Assembly: GCA_017439305.1 (NCBI GenBank)
Contig: JAFSJK010000069.1
Span: forward strand, 1 to 64,000
Direction: 5' to 3'
From: Bacteroidales bacterium
GTDB lineage: Bacteria > Bacteroidota > Bacteroidia > Bacteroidales > UBA932
DNA length: 64,000 nucleotides
Position 1 is the stretch's first letter. Every line of letters begins with the position of its first letter. The position numbers and the translations under genes are program-made. The notes below the pieces were generated by a model. That model was not told the origin of the DNA. It searched no databases and saw only the letters and a list, made by a program, of their open reading frames with translations. This document shows, in pieces, positions 20,021 through 34,483 of this stretch.

Positions 20021-21922
20021 ATGAAACGCAGTCCCTTCATCCTTCTGGTTTGCACCCTCGCCTTCCTTGTGGCAGGGTGCAAATCCGAACCGGGACCGGT
20101 GACTTTCAATCTGTCCAAGGACAGGGTGATGGCCGGTCACAAGGTTCCCCTGACCGTCTTCGACAAGGAGTTCCCGACCGACTGGAGCGAATACAATTAT
20201 CTGGTTCTCGAAATGAGGGCCTCCACCGCCCAGCGGGTCTATCTCGGCGTCACGACCGAGGAAGGCTACAACGAACTCCGGTTCATCTTCTACGCCCCGG
20301 GCGCCTGGATCCGGACAGCCATTCCGCTGACCTATTTCCGCGACCTGCCTTCCGGTGCGCACGACCTGGCGGCTACGTACAACCACAAGCGGCCGCTCTC
20401 CTACATCAACATCGACCATGGTACCCGTCACCCGCTGAAGGGGGTTGATTCCCTGGGTGTGCGGATGCATATGCCCGTGAAGGACGAGAAGGTCGAGATT
20501 GCAAAAGCCTACCTGACCGTGGAGGATCCCGGCGACGCCTATCTGTCGGACGTTCCCGCAGTGGACGAATTCGGACAGTGGAACCTCGGCGAGTTCGAGG
20601 ACAAGATCCACTCCGAGGCCGAACTCAAGGAAGCCTGGGCCGCGGAGGATGCCGAAATCGCCGCTTTCACGGAAACCCGCCTTTCCCGCTTCGGCGGCGA
20701 CCTGAGCCGCCGTACCCGCGGCACCGGTTATTTCCGGGTGCAGCAGATCGACGGCAAGTGGTGGTTCATCGATCCGGAAGGATACTGCTTCCTGTCCATC
20801 AGTTCCAACGGGACCTCTCCTGCCTGGGGACGGGCACCCCGTCGTCAGGGTCAGCCTGAACCCCTCCCCGGACTGTATCCGGAAGGCGGCGTGAAAGATC
20901 TCCGCACCCTCCGTTTCGGAGAGGGTGAGGAAGCCGCCAGCAAGGCCAACCAACTCGTAGCCGACCGGCTTACCCTCTGGGGCATGAACACCATCGGCAA
21001 CTGGTCCAGCCGCGACGTCATCGCCCTGAACCGGAAGCCTTTCATGCTCTCGCTCGGCGGCCTGGGCATCCAGGACGGCATCCTGGGCATGCCCGACGTC
21101 TATGCCGACGGATTCCGCAAGAAAGTGGAGGACGGCGTCCGCCGTTCCACCGAACCCTACCGGGGCAATCCGATGCTGATCGGCTATTTCGTGGGGAACG
21201 AACCCACCTGGAGCAACCAGGAACTCCGCCTGTGCGAACTGATCCAGGAAGCGGACGACAGCCGCCCGCTCAAGCAGGCCTTCCTGAAGTACCTGAAAGC
21301 CAAGGGGGACACGCCTGAAACGCGGAAAGCCTTTGTCTACGAGACCTTCGAACGCTTCCTCGCCACCGTCAAGGACGCCCTCCGGAAATATGACCCGAAC
21401 CACCTGAACCTGGGCATCCGCTACGGCTCCGGCGTCCCTACGCCTGAAGTCCTCGCCCTGTCCAAGAAGTATTTCGATGTCTACAGCTTCAACAACTACG
21501 GCATCCAGCCGAACCTGAAGAACATGGACATCATCTACGAGGCCACCGGCATGCCGATGATCATCGGCGAATTCCACTTCGGCACAACCGACCGCGGCCT
21601 CGGCGAATCCCTCGTCCGGGTCGTCTCCCAGGAAGACCGCGGCGTCGCCTACCGAAACTATGTCGAGAAAGCCTTCTCGCATCCGGCCCTCATCGGTACG
21701 TCCTGGTTCACCTGGTACGACCAGCCCTTCTTCGGAAGAGGAGACGGCGAGAACTACAACATCGGCCTGCTGGACGTGACCGACCGTCCGTACAAGTGGA
21801 TGGTCAAGGCCATCCGCGCCGTCGCCGACGACTGCTACGACGTCCACGACGGGAAGAAAGCGCCGTTTGAACAGAAACTGGAGCGGGTTGGCGGCTCCTT
21901 CCCTGACATTTGGGAGGAATAA
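20021..21922 (+). CDS. GH50-like clan GH-A glycoside hydrolase lipoprotein, copy 1
   Basis: Probable surface or periplasmic retaining beta-glycosidase. The 633-residue protein has a lipoprotein signal (cysteine 20 in LVAGC), an N-terminal beta-sandwich (about 25-200) and a TIM barrel. It opens with the GKWWFIDPEGYCFLS motif (245-259), as in GH50 agarases. E394 in GYFVGNEPTW is the expected acid/base and E517 in IIGEFHFG the nucleophile. The segment DGENYNIGLLDVTDRPY near 575-591 also matches agarase-type enzymes. GH50 is best known for beta-agarase, but members of this type occur in gut Bacteroidales where agar is not expected, so the true substrate may be another beta-galactan. It ends 2 bases before the next gene. 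Family assignment moderate. Confidence 0.72.
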   Translation: MKRSPFILLVCTLAFLVAGCKSEPGPVTFNLSKDRVMAGHKVPLTVFDKEFPTDWSEYNYLVLEMRASTAQRVYLGVTTEEGYNELRFIFYAPGAWIRTAIPLTYFRDLPSGAHDLAATYNHKRPLSYINIDHGTRHPLKGVDSLGVRMHMPVKDEKVEIAKAYLTVEDPGDAYLSDVPAVDEFGQWNLGEFEDKIHSEAELKEAWAAEDAEIAAFTETRLSRFGGDLSRRTRGTGYFRVQQIDGKWWFIDPEGYCFLSISSNGTSPAWGRAPRRQGQPEPLPGLYPEGGVKDLRTLRFGEGEEAASKANQLVADRLTLWGMNTIGNWSSRDVIALNRKPFMLSLGGLGIQDGILGMPDVYADGFRKKVEDGVRRSTEPYRGNPMLIGYFVGNEPTWSNQELRLCELIQEADDSRPLKQAFLKYLKAKGDTPETRKAFVYETFERFLATVKDALRKYDPNHLNLGIRYGSGVPTPEVLALSKKYFDVYSFNNYGIQPNLKNMDIIYEATGMPMIIGEFHFGTTDRGLGESLVRVVSQEDRGVAYRNYVEKAFSHPALIGTSWFTWYDQPFFGRGDGENYNIGLLDVTDRPYKWMVKAIRAVADDCYDVHDGKKAPFEQKLERVGGSFPDIWEE

Positions 21923-21924
21923 CC

Positions 21925-24069
21925 ATGAAAAGGATTCTCTATGGATTCATGGCAGGATTGCTCGTCGTGACGGGCGTTTCCTGCGGCAACCGTTCCGGAG
22001 GGAAACAGGTTTTCGACCTGTCCCAGATCGCCGAAAAGGTGAACGGAACGGCTACCCGGCTGGAAGACAGTGAGATATTCGGCAGCAAAGCGCTGAAGGT
22101 CGACCCGAAGGAAGGGAACGGTGGGATCGTCATCTGGGAAAAAGGCGACAAACCCGTCTGGACCGATGCCAACTACCTGGTTTTCGAGGTCTTTGACGAA
22201 GCCGATTACAGCGGCGTCATCAACCTGGAATTCTACAAGGAAGTCAAGAACTTCAAAAGCGAGCAGATCGTCCTGCAAGGCGGCGAGATATCCGGGACGG
22301 AGAAGGACACCCCCTGGCTTTCCTGCCTGATCGGCGTCCTTCCCCGGCTGAAGACGCAGGTCGTCTTCCCGCTCTCCTACATGGATGCCCAGAATATCTT
22401 CCTCACCCGCTTCCCCCGCCAGTTGAAGGCTACCCTGAGCGGAAACCGGCTGGATCCGGCGGATATCACCAAGGTCGTCCTCCGGTTCGGCCCGTATGAC
22501 GGGACCAACTACCGGACGGCTTATGAACTGGGTTCCGTCTCCCTGACGAAGGAACTGCCTGAGCCGTATCCCGCCGCTCCGCCCGCTATCGACATGCTGG
22601 GCCAGCGCACGGACAAGGACTGGCCCGGAAAGGTGAAGGACGAGGCTGACATGATCGCCCGCAACAAGGCGATCGAGAAGGAAATGGACGGTGTCTCCTT
22701 CCCTTCCGGATGGAGCAAGTACGGAGGCTGGAAAGCCAAGAAGTTCAAGGCGACAGGGTTCTTCCGGACCCAGCACGACGGCAAGCGCTGGTGGCTGGTG
22801 GATCCGGAGGGATACGCCTTCCTCAGTTCGGGCATTGATTGTATCAGAGCCAATTCTAACGGTCCCGTGCAAGGAATCGAGGACCTCTTCGAATGGCTTC
22901 CCGACGAGGGCGACACCCGTTTCGCCGCCGCCGTTTCCGAGCAGAGAGGGATGAAGACGATGGACTTCTACATCGCCAACATGATCCGGATCTGGGGAGA
23001 CGACTGGAAGGAACACTGGCTGGACTACTCCGAGAAACTGATGAAGAAGATCCGCTGCAACACGGTGGGCAACTGGTCCGAAGTGGAGTTCGCCCGGCAT
23101 AGCAAGATTCCCTATGTCCTGCCGCTCAACGGCTTCCCTTCGACGAAAGTGGCCATCTACCGCGACTTCCCGGATGTGTTCGCCGATGAATACCAGGCCA
23201 ATGCAGCCACCTTCGCCTCCCAGCTGGAAGCGTACAAGGATGACCCGTATCTGGTCGGTTATTTCCTCCGCAACGAACCCAACTGGGCCTTCGGTTATCA
23301 CAACCTGGCCTATGAGATGTTCGCGACCGACCAGGCCTCTGCGACCAAGGATGCCTTCGTCCGATGGATCGGGGAGAAATACCAGGGCGACATCAAGGCC
23401 TTCAACGCGGCCTGGGGGCTGTCCCTGGAGAATTTCGACGCCCTGAAGGCCCAGACGTTCAAGGAGTACCCGTCCGAGACGGCCGGTGAGGACTTCAACG
23501 CCTTCTCCGAAGTCATGGTGAAAAGGTATGTCGACATTCCCTGCGACGAAGTGGAAAAGATCGACAAGAACCACATGAACCTGGGCATGCGCTACGCCTG
23601 GCTCAGTTCGGACCTGCTGTACAAGGCCGGAGAACGCTTCGACGTCTTCTCCATCAACGGATACGGCCTCACCCCTCCCCCGACGGCTGAAATCGCCGCC
23701 AAGAGCGGCAAACCCGTGATGATCGGCGAATTCCACCACGGCGCCGTCGACCGGGCCCTTCCGGCGACCGGCATCGTGGGCGTGATGAGCCAGGAAGAGC
23801 GGGCCGCCGCCTTCCGCCAGTACATCGAACAGGGCTTCGCCCGTCCCGAACTGGTGGGCATGCACTACTTCCAATGGGTCGACCAGCCCTATTACGGCCG
23901 TTTTGACGGAGAAAACTACAACATCGGCGTCGTTACGACCGCCAACATCCCTTACGACGAACTGATCCAGGGGATGACCACGACGAACGAACGCATCTAC
24001 GACGTGGCGACCGGCAAGGTCAAACCGTTTGACGGGAAAGTTCCCAGGACGCCTTCGATCCACTATTAG
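21925..24069 (+). CDS. GH50-like clan GH-A glycoside hydrolase lipoprotein, copy 2
   Basis: Paralogue of the previous gene with the same architecture, 714 residues. The lipid-attachment cysteine is C20 in GVSC (a slightly unusual lipobox). A beta-sandwich (about 28-210) precedes a barrel with KRWWLVDPEGYAFLSSG (287-303), E451 in LRNEPNW as expected acid/base and E602 in MIGEFHHG as nucleophile. The barrel carries an insertion around residues 465-530 that copy 1 lacks. I chose the ATG at 21925 over an in-frame ATG at 21910 because it opens the signal sequence and avoids overlapping the stop of copy 1. Exact substrate unknown. Confidence 0.72.
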   Translation: MKRILYGFMAGLLVVTGVSCGNRSGGKQVFDLSQIAEKVNGTATRLEDSEIFGSKALKVDPKEGNGGIVIWEKGDKPVWTDANYLVFEVFDEADYSGVINLEFYKEVKNFKSEQIVLQGGEISGTEKDTPWLSCLIGVLPRLKTQVVFPLSYMDAQNIFLTRFPRQLKATLSGNRLDPADITKVVLRFGPYDGTNYRTAYELGSVSLTKELPEPYPAAPPAIDMLGQRTDKDWPGKVKDEADMIARNKAIEKEMDGVSFPSGWSKYGGWKAKKFKATGFFRTQHDGKRWWLVDPEGYAFLSSGIDCIRANSNGPVQGIEDLFEWLPDEGDTRFAAAVSEQRGMKTMDFYIANMIRIWGDDWKEHWLDYSEKLMKKIRCNTVGNWSEVEFARHSKIPYVLPLNGFPSTKVAIYRDFPDVFADEYQANAATFASQLEAYKDDPYLVGYFLRNEPNWAFGYHNLAYEMFATDQASATKDAFVRWIGEKYQGDIKAFNAAWGLSLENFDALKAQTFKEYPSETAGEDFNAFSEVMVKRYVDIPCDEVEKIDKNHMNLGMRYAWLSSDLLYKAGERFDVFSINGYGLTPPPTAEIAAKSGKPVMIGEFHHGAVDRALPATGIVGVMSQEERAAAFRQYIEQGFARPELVGMHYFQWVDQPYYGRFDGENYNIGVVTTANIPYDELIQGMTTTNERIYDVATGKVKPFDGKVPRTPSIHY

Positions 24070-24095
24070 GACGCCCTCAGAATCCAATTATTTCG

Positions 24096-24103
24096 TACAT
24101 TTG
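24096..24103 (+). promoter_or_regulatory. -7 promoter box very close to the LacZ-type gene start
   Basis: TAcaTTTG matches the Bacteroidetes -7 consensus and ends only 3 bases before the ATG at 24107. No -33 element is visible 20 bases upstream. If real, the transcript would have almost no leader. Confidence 0.35.
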
Positions 24104-24106
24104 TAA

Positions 24107-29469
<5,363 letters not shown>

Positions 29470-29502
29470 CAGTCTGTTGGTTATATTGTAATTTGGTTGG
29501 TT

Positions 29503-29535
29503 GAGGCCGTCCGCACCGGGACGGCCTCGTTTTTT
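29503..29535 (+). terminator. Rho-independent terminator after the GH10-CE1 gene
   Basis: A perfect 10-base stem, GAGGCCGTCC (29503-29512) with GGACGGCCTC (29519-29528), a 6-base loop, then GTTTTTT. It separates the polysaccharide locus from the ABC-F gene. Confidence 0.93.
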
Positions 29536-29547
29536 GCGGAAAATACG

Positions 29548-29555
29548 TATCTTTG
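29548..29555 (+). promoter_or_regulatory. -7 promoter box of the ABC-F gene
   Basis: TAtcTTTG, an exact match to the -7 consensus, ends 7 bases before the ATG at 29563. No -33 element stands out. A very short or absent leader is implied. Confidence 0.55.
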
Positions 29556-29562
29556 TGTCCAT

Positions 29563-31338
29563 ATGGCAAGCTACCTGCAGATTGAGAACATTTCCAAGTC
29601 GTACGGCCCCAAGGTACTGTTCGAGCACATCGACTTCAACATCAACGAGGGCGACAAGGTGGCGCTCATCGCCCCGAACGGAACGGGGAAAACGTCCCTG
29701 TTAAGGATCCTGGCGGGGAAGGACAAGTCCGACAGCGGCGGCAAGATCCTGTTTCTCAAGGACATCCGTATCGCTTTCCTGGAGCAGGAGTATGCCTATG
29801 ACCCGGATAAGAGCATTTTCCGCCAGATCATGGACGGCTCCGCAGAATGGACGGAGCACCTGGACCAGGAGCACCTGTGGGAGTATGAGCGGAGGGTCCA
29901 GCGGCTGCTGACGCAGTTTTCCCTGCCGGACTGGGACAAGCCGATGAAAGACCTCTCCGGCGGCGAGGTCAAGCGCGTGGCCCTCACGCAGATGCTGGCC
30001 TCCGAGGCCGATTTCTACATCATGGACGAGCCCACGAACCACCTGGACATCGACGCCATCGAGTTCCTGGAGCAGCATCTCAAGCACGCCCGCAGCACCC
30101 TGTTCATGGTCACGCACGACCGGTATTTCCTAGACCGTGTATGCAACACGGTGATGGAGATGGACCGGGGCAAGGTCTTCATCTACCGGGGCGATTACAT
30201 GAACTTCCTCGAGAAGCGGCAGGAGCGCATCGACAACTACAATGCCGAGACCGACAAGGTCCGGAATGTCCTGCGGCGGGAGCTGGAATGGATGCACGCC
30301 ACCCCCTGCGCCCGCAGCGGCAAGGCCAAATACCGCAAGCAGGCTTTCTGGGAACTGAAGGAACGGGCGGAAGACACGTATGTGTCCAAGCAGGTGGACA
30401 TGTCCGAAGTCCAGATGAAGGGCACCTACCTCGGCAACAAGGTCATCAACTGCAAGGACGTATCGTTCTGGTGGGAAGACAAATGCTACCTGAGCCACTT
30501 CAGCTACAATTTCCAGCGCTATGAGCGGGTGGGCATCGTCGGCCGGAACGCCGCCGGAAAGACCACCTTCCTGAACCTCATCACGGGAAAATGGAAGCCG
30601 TCGATGGGCGGGCAGATGACGGGCGTGGTGGACCTCGGCGATTCGCTGAAAATCGGGTACTACCACCAGTCCGGCATGCAGTTCGATCCGGACCAGACAG
30701 TGATGGACACCGTCCCGAGCACGCACCTGCTGGAACGGTTCCTGTTCCCGCACGACATGTGGATGAACCCGGTCTCACGGCTTTCCGGTGGCGAAAGGAG
30801 GCGGCTGTACCTGCTGACCATCCTCCTCCAGCAGCCGAACCTTCTCATCCTGGACGAGCCCACGAACGACCTGGATATCGTTACTCTGGACATCCTGGAA
30901 GAGTACCTGCTGGAGTTCAAGGGATCCCTGATCATCGTCTCCCACGACCGCCACTTCCTGGACCGGCTGGTGGACCACCTCTTCGTTTTCTGCGGCGACG
31001 GTGTCGTCAAGGACTTCATCGGGAACTACTCCGAATACCGGTCCTTCATCAAGGACTATGAAGCCGCCCAGAAGGCGGCCCAGAAAGAAGAGAAACCGGT
31101 CGTGGAACGGGTGAAAGCCCCTGCCAAACGCAAACTCACCTGGAAAGAGCAACAGGAACTCAAGGCCCTGGACGAGGAACTTCCCCGCCTGGAAGCGGAA
31201 AAGGCGGACCTCGAAGCCAGGCTTTCCAGCGGCACCCTCTCCCCTGCCGACCTCCAGTCCGCCTCCACCCGGTACGGCGAGCTGCAGGACCTGATTGACG
31301 AAAAAGAGCTCCGCTGGCTGGAACTCTCCGAGATCTGA
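29563..31338 (+). CDS. ABC-F family ATPase (Uup-like)
   Basis: Cytosolic twin ATPase of the ABC-F class; such proteins act on ribosomes or on nucleic-acid structures. The 591-residue protein has two ATPase domains without membrane segments. The first has Walker A APNGTGKTS and signature LSGGE; the second has GRNAAGKTT and LSGGERRRLYL. Both have EPTNxLD Walker B motifs. A charged linker joins them. The lysine/glutamate-rich C-terminal tail (about 520-591) is predicted coiled coil, as in Uup rather than EttA. I chose the ATG at 29563 because it follows the promoter box and gives the usual N-terminus (MASYLQIENISKSYG); the frame is open upstream across the terminator. Confidence 0.9.
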   Translation: MASYLQIENISKSYGPKVLFEHIDFNINEGDKVALIAPNGTGKTSLLRILAGKDKSDSGGKILFLKDIRIAFLEQEYAYDPDKSIFRQIMDGSAEWTEHLDQEHLWEYERRVQRLLTQFSLPDWDKPMKDLSGGEVKRVALTQMLASEADFYIMDEPTNHLDIDAIEFLEQHLKHARSTLFMVTHDRYFLDRVCNTVMEMDRGKVFIYRGDYMNFLEKRQERIDNYNAETDKVRNVLRRELEWMHATPCARSGKAKYRKQAFWELKERAEDTYVSKQVDMSEVQMKGTYLGNKVINCKDVSFWWEDKCYLSHFSYNFQRYERVGIVGRNAAGKTTFLNLITGKWKPSMGGQMTGVVDLGDSLKIGYYHQSGMQFDPDQTVMDTVPSTHLLERFLFPHDMWMNPVSRLSGGERRRLYLLTILLQQPNLLILDEPTNDLDIVTLDILEEYLLEFKGSLIIVSHDRHFLDRLVDHLFVFCGDGVVKDFIGNYSEYRSFIKDYEAAQKAAQKEEKPVVERVKAPAKRKLTWKEQQELKALDEELPRLEAEKADLEARLSSGTLSPADLQSASTRYGELQDLIDEKELRWLELSEI

Positions 31339-31398
31339 GCCGCAGGGCGACTACCTGTTTTTTTAGGCGATTATCCTGCTTATTTTATGGCCACGACC

Positions 31399-31429
31399 TT
31401 GAGTTTTGGCCATTATTTTTTTATATTTG
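31399..31429 (+). promoter_or_regulatory. Promoter of the V-ATPase operon
   Basis: TTG at 31399-31401, a 20-base spacer, then the exact -7 box TAtaTTTG at 31422-31429. The first start codon is 39 bases downstream. Confidence 0.7.
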
Positions 31430-31468
31430 TGAATCGATAACCAGGCTAATAACAAATACTGACTCAAT

Positions 31469-32071
31469 ATGGACAAACTCCAGGAACTCACCCAGAAACT
31501 TTACGACGAGGGTCTCGCCAAGGGAAAACAGGAAGGGGAAGCCCTCCTCCAGAAGGCGGCCGCAGAAGCCGAGGACATTGTGAACCAGGCGAAAGAAGAA
31601 GCCGAAGCCATCCTCGCCAGGGCCCGCAAGGAAGCCGCGGACTTCAAGGTCAAGGTCGAAGGCGACGTGAAGATGGCCGCTTCCCAGGCCGTCCAGGCGA
31701 CGCGCACAGACATCGAGAACCTTGTCGTCACGAAGGTCGTGGACGGAACCGTGGACAAGGCCCTCTCGAACGAGGAGTATATCAAGGGCATCATCACCGC
31801 CGTGGCACAGAAGTTCTCCGCCGAGGAACCGGCGGACCTCTCCCTTGTCCTTCCGGAAAGCCTGAAGGCCGGGCTGGAACCGTTCGTGAAGAACGAACTG
31901 GGCAAGATGCTCGGCAAGGGCGTGGAGGCGTCCTTCTCCAAGAAGGTCGCCGGCGGATTCAAGATCGGCCCCAAGGACGGCGGCTATTTCGTGAGCCTCA
32001 CCGACGACACCTTCAAGGACCTCATCAGCGGATTCCTCAGACCTGCGACGAAGAAACTCCTGTTCGGTTAA
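31469..32071 (+). CDS. ntpE: V-type ATPase subunit E
   Basis: Peripheral-stalk subunit that links the catalytic head to the membrane part of the rotary ATPase. The 200-residue protein has a long N-terminal coiled coil (about 1-75, rich in A, E, K and Q: EGEALLQKAAAEAEDIVNQA) and a compact C-terminal head (about 100-200), the usual subunit E plan. It is the first gene after the promoter and is followed 1 base later by the DUF2764 gene. No separate subunit G/H partner for the stalk is present. Confidence 0.9.
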   Translation: MDKLQELTQKLYDEGLAKGKQEGEALLQKAAAEAEDIVNQAKEEAEAILARARKEAADFKVKVEGDVKMAASQAVQATRTDIENLVVTKVVDGTVDKALSNEEYIKGIITAVAQKFSAEEPADLSLVLPESLKAGLEPFVKNELGKMLGKGVEASFSKKVAGGFKIGPKDGGYFVSLTDDTFKDLISGFLRPATKKLLFG

Positions 32072-32072
32072 G

Positions 32073-32714
32073 ATGAGCAATTTCGAATATATCATCGCCA
32101 GTCTCCCCTACCTGACCGCGGACTTCCGGTACACGGACCAGGCAGGGTTCAACTCGGTGATCTCCGACATCAAGCGGGACCTCAGCGAGCAGGACCAGGA
32201 CCTGGTGGATTTCCTCCTGAAAGGATTCTCCGACAAGGAACTGGACGCGGACTTCTATGCCCGGGCCCTCCGCCAGCGGAACAAGTTCCTCCGGGAGTAC
32301 TTCCGGTTCGACCTGAACCTCCGGAACGCCAAGGTCCGCTACCTGAACGCCCAGCTCGGGCGGGAACCGGAGCAGGACGTGATGACGGGCGAAGACCCGG
32401 ACGCCCCGGACGTGGACATCGACGGATTCCGCTTCTCCGGCGGTGAATTCGAGGAAGCGGCCAAGGCGGACGCCATCCTCTCCGGCACGGACCTCGTCGC
32501 CCGGGAGAAAGGCATGGACGACCTCCTCTGGGACAAGATCGACCAGCTCTCCGTCTTCCACTACTTCGACATCGAAGCCGTCCTCGCCTACATCGCCAAG
32601 CTCCACATCGTGACCCGCTGGCTGAATCTGGACGAGGAAGTGGGCCGGGAACAGTTCCGCCGCCTCCTGAAAGAGGTCCGCGGTACGTACAAAGGCGTAA
32701 ATTACACTGAATAA
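32073..32714 (+). CDS. DUF2764 protein of the V-ATPase operon (likely subunit C counterpart)
   Basis: A 213-residue, largely helical, acidic cytosolic protein. Its N-terminus (SNFEYIIASLPYL) and C-terminal ARLHIVTRWLNLDE-like segment match DUF2764, a family found between subunits E and A in Bacteroidales and related V-ATPase operons. By position and size it probably replaces the rotor-stalk adaptor subunit C (NtpC), which is otherwise absent; that role is inferred from context. There is a 22-base gap to subunit A. Confidence 0.82.
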   Translation: MSNFEYIIASLPYLTADFRYTDQAGFNSVISDIKRDLSEQDQDLVDFLLKGFSDKELDADFYARALRQRNKFLREYFRFDLNLRNAKVRYLNAQLGREPEQDVMTGEDPDAPDVDIDGFRFSGGEFEEAAKADAILSGTDLVAREKGMDDLLWDKIDQLSVFHYFDIEAVLAYIAKLHIVTRWLNLDEEVGREQFRRLLKEVRGTYKGVNYTE

Positions 32715-32736
32715 TAATCAATTAAAGAGATATCGA

Positions 32737-34479
32737 ATGAAAACAACAGGTATTGTTACGGGTATCGTCTCGAACCTTGTGACCGTACTGGTGGACGGAC
32801 CGGTGGCGGAGAATGAGATCTGCTATATCGACCTGGCCGGCGTCAAGATGATGGCCGAGGTCATCAAGGTCAACGGGAAGTCCGCCTCCGTGCAGGTGTT
32901 CGAAAGCACCCGCGGCCTCCGGAACGGCGACAAGGTCGAATTCGAAGGCCGGATGCTGGAAATCACCCTCGGACCGGGCCTGCTCTCCAGCGTCTATGAC
33001 GGTCTGCAGAACGACCTTACCACCATGGAAGACGTCTTCCTCAAGCGCGGCGAATATACCGACCCGCTGGACCGGATCAAGCTCTGGGATTTCACCCCCA
33101 TCGCCCAGCCCGGCGACAGGGTGGTCGCCGCTGACTGGCTGGGTGAGGTCAAGGAAGGCTGGCTGCCCCACAAGATCATGGTCCCGTTCTCCTTCCAGGG
33201 TGATTTCACGGTCAAGTCCATCGTCCCGGCCGGTTCGTACAATGTGGACACCATCATCGCGGTCCTGACCAACGCCGACGGCGAGGACGTTCCCGTGACG
33301 ATGACGCAGAAATGGCCGGTCAAGGTGGCCGTCAAGGGATATAAGGAAAAGCCCCGTCCCAACAAGATCATGGAAACGGGCGTGCGCGTCATCGACACCC
33401 TGAATCCCATCGCGGAAGGCGGCACCGGCTTCATCCCGGGCCCTTTCGGCTGCGGCAAGACCGTCCTCCAGCACGCCATCGCCAAGCAGGGCGACGCCGA
33501 CGTGATCGTGATGGCGGCCTGCGGCGAGCGTGCCAACGAGGTCGTGGAAATCTTCACGGAATTCCCGGAACTCATCGACCCGCACACCGGCCGGCACCTG
33601 ATGGAGCGTACCACCATCATCTGCAATACTTCCAACATGCCCGTCGCCGCCCGTGAGGCGTCCGTCTATACCGCGATGACCATCTGCGAATACTACCGGG
33701 CGATGGGCCTCAAGTGCCTCCTCCTCGCCGACTCCACCTCCCGCTGGGCGCAGGCCCTCCGTGAGATGTCCAACCGTATGGAGGAACTTCCGGGCGCCGA
33801 CGCGTTCCCGGTGGACCTTTCCGCCATCATCTCCAACTTCTACTCCCGCGCGGGAATGGTCGTGCTGAACAACGGGGAAACCGGCGCCGTCACCTTCATC
33901 GGCACCGTGTCTCCGGCCGGCGGTAACCTGAAGGAACCCGTGACCGAATCCACCAAGAAAGCCGCCCGCTGCTTCTACGCCCTGGAACAGAACCGGGCCG
34001 ACCAGAAGCGCTACCCGGCCGTCTCCCCGCTGGATTCCTACTCCAAGTACCTGGATTATCCCGAGATCGAGGAATTCCTGGACAAGACCGTCGAACCCGG
34101 CTGGGTGGACAAGGTCCGCGTCGCGAAGAACCTGATCCGCCGCGGCAAGGAAGCCAGCGAGCAGATCAACATCCTCGGCGACGACGGCGTCCCGATGAGC
34201 TATCACGTGAATTTCTGGAAGTCCGAACTGGTGGACTTCATCATCCTGCAGCAGGACGGCTTCGACCCGGTGGACTCCCTGTGTCCGCTGGAGCGCCAGC
34301 GCTACATGCTGGACCTCGTCCTGGACCTGTGCGACCGTGACTACGAGTTCGAGGATTTCGAGAAATGCCGCGCTTTCTTCAAGGACCTCATCAACGTGCT
34401 CAAGCAGATGAACTACTCCGAGTTCAAGAGCGAGAACTTCTTCAACTATCAGGAAACCGTCAACAAAATGATCGCATAG
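32737..34479 (+). CDS. ntpA: V-type ATPase catalytic subunit A
   Basis: Catalytic subunit of the cytoplasmic head; it hydrolyses or makes ATP. The 580-residue protein has the N-terminal beta-barrel (about 1-75), the non-homologous insert typical of A subunits (about 110-200), the nucleotide-binding domain with P-loop GPFGCGKT at 235-242, GERANE shortly after, ADSTSRWAQALREMS, and a helical C-terminal domain. Length and motifs are normal for the family. It is followed 4 bases later by subunit B. Confidence 0.97.
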   Translation: MKTTGIVTGIVSNLVTVLVDGPVAENEICYIDLAGVKMMAEVIKVNGKSASVQVFESTRGLRNGDKVEFEGRMLEITLGPGLLSSVYDGLQNDLTTMEDVFLKRGEYTDPLDRIKLWDFTPIAQPGDRVVAADWLGEVKEGWLPHKIMVPFSFQGDFTVKSIVPAGSYNVDTIIAVLTNADGEDVPVTMTQKWPVKVAVKGYKEKPRPNKIMETGVRVIDTLNPIAEGGTGFIPGPFGCGKTVLQHAIAKQGDADVIVMAACGERANEVVEIFTEFPELIDPHTGRHLMERTTIICNTSNMPVAAREASVYTAMTICEYYRAMGLKCLLLADSTSRWAQALREMSNRMEELPGADAFPVDLSAIISNFYSRAGMVVLNNGETGAVTFIGTVSPAGGNLKEPVTESTKKAARCFYALEQNRADQKRYPAVSPLDSYSKYLDYPEIEEFLDKTVEPGWVDKVRVAKNLIRRGKEASEQINILGDDGVPMSYHVNFWKSELVDFIILQQDGFDPVDSLCPLERQRYMLDLVLDLCDRDYEFEDFEKCRAFFKDLINVLKQMNYSEFKSENFFNYQETVNKMIA

Positions 34480-34483
34480 CCCT

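Noticed and set aside
17870-21847. Open frame of about 1300 codons antisense to the beta-helix and GH50-like genes
   Set aside because: Same GC-driven shadow; it runs across three well-supported genes and a terminator.
20021-24069. Calling the two GH-A lipoproteins true agarases
   Set aside because: The motifs fit the GH50-like type, but sequence alone does not show agar specificity and the context does not suggest a marine agar degrader.
29531-29536. TTTTTG as -33 box of the ABC-F gene
   Set aside because: It is only 11 bases from the -7 box (about 20 expected) and is the T run of the preceding terminator.
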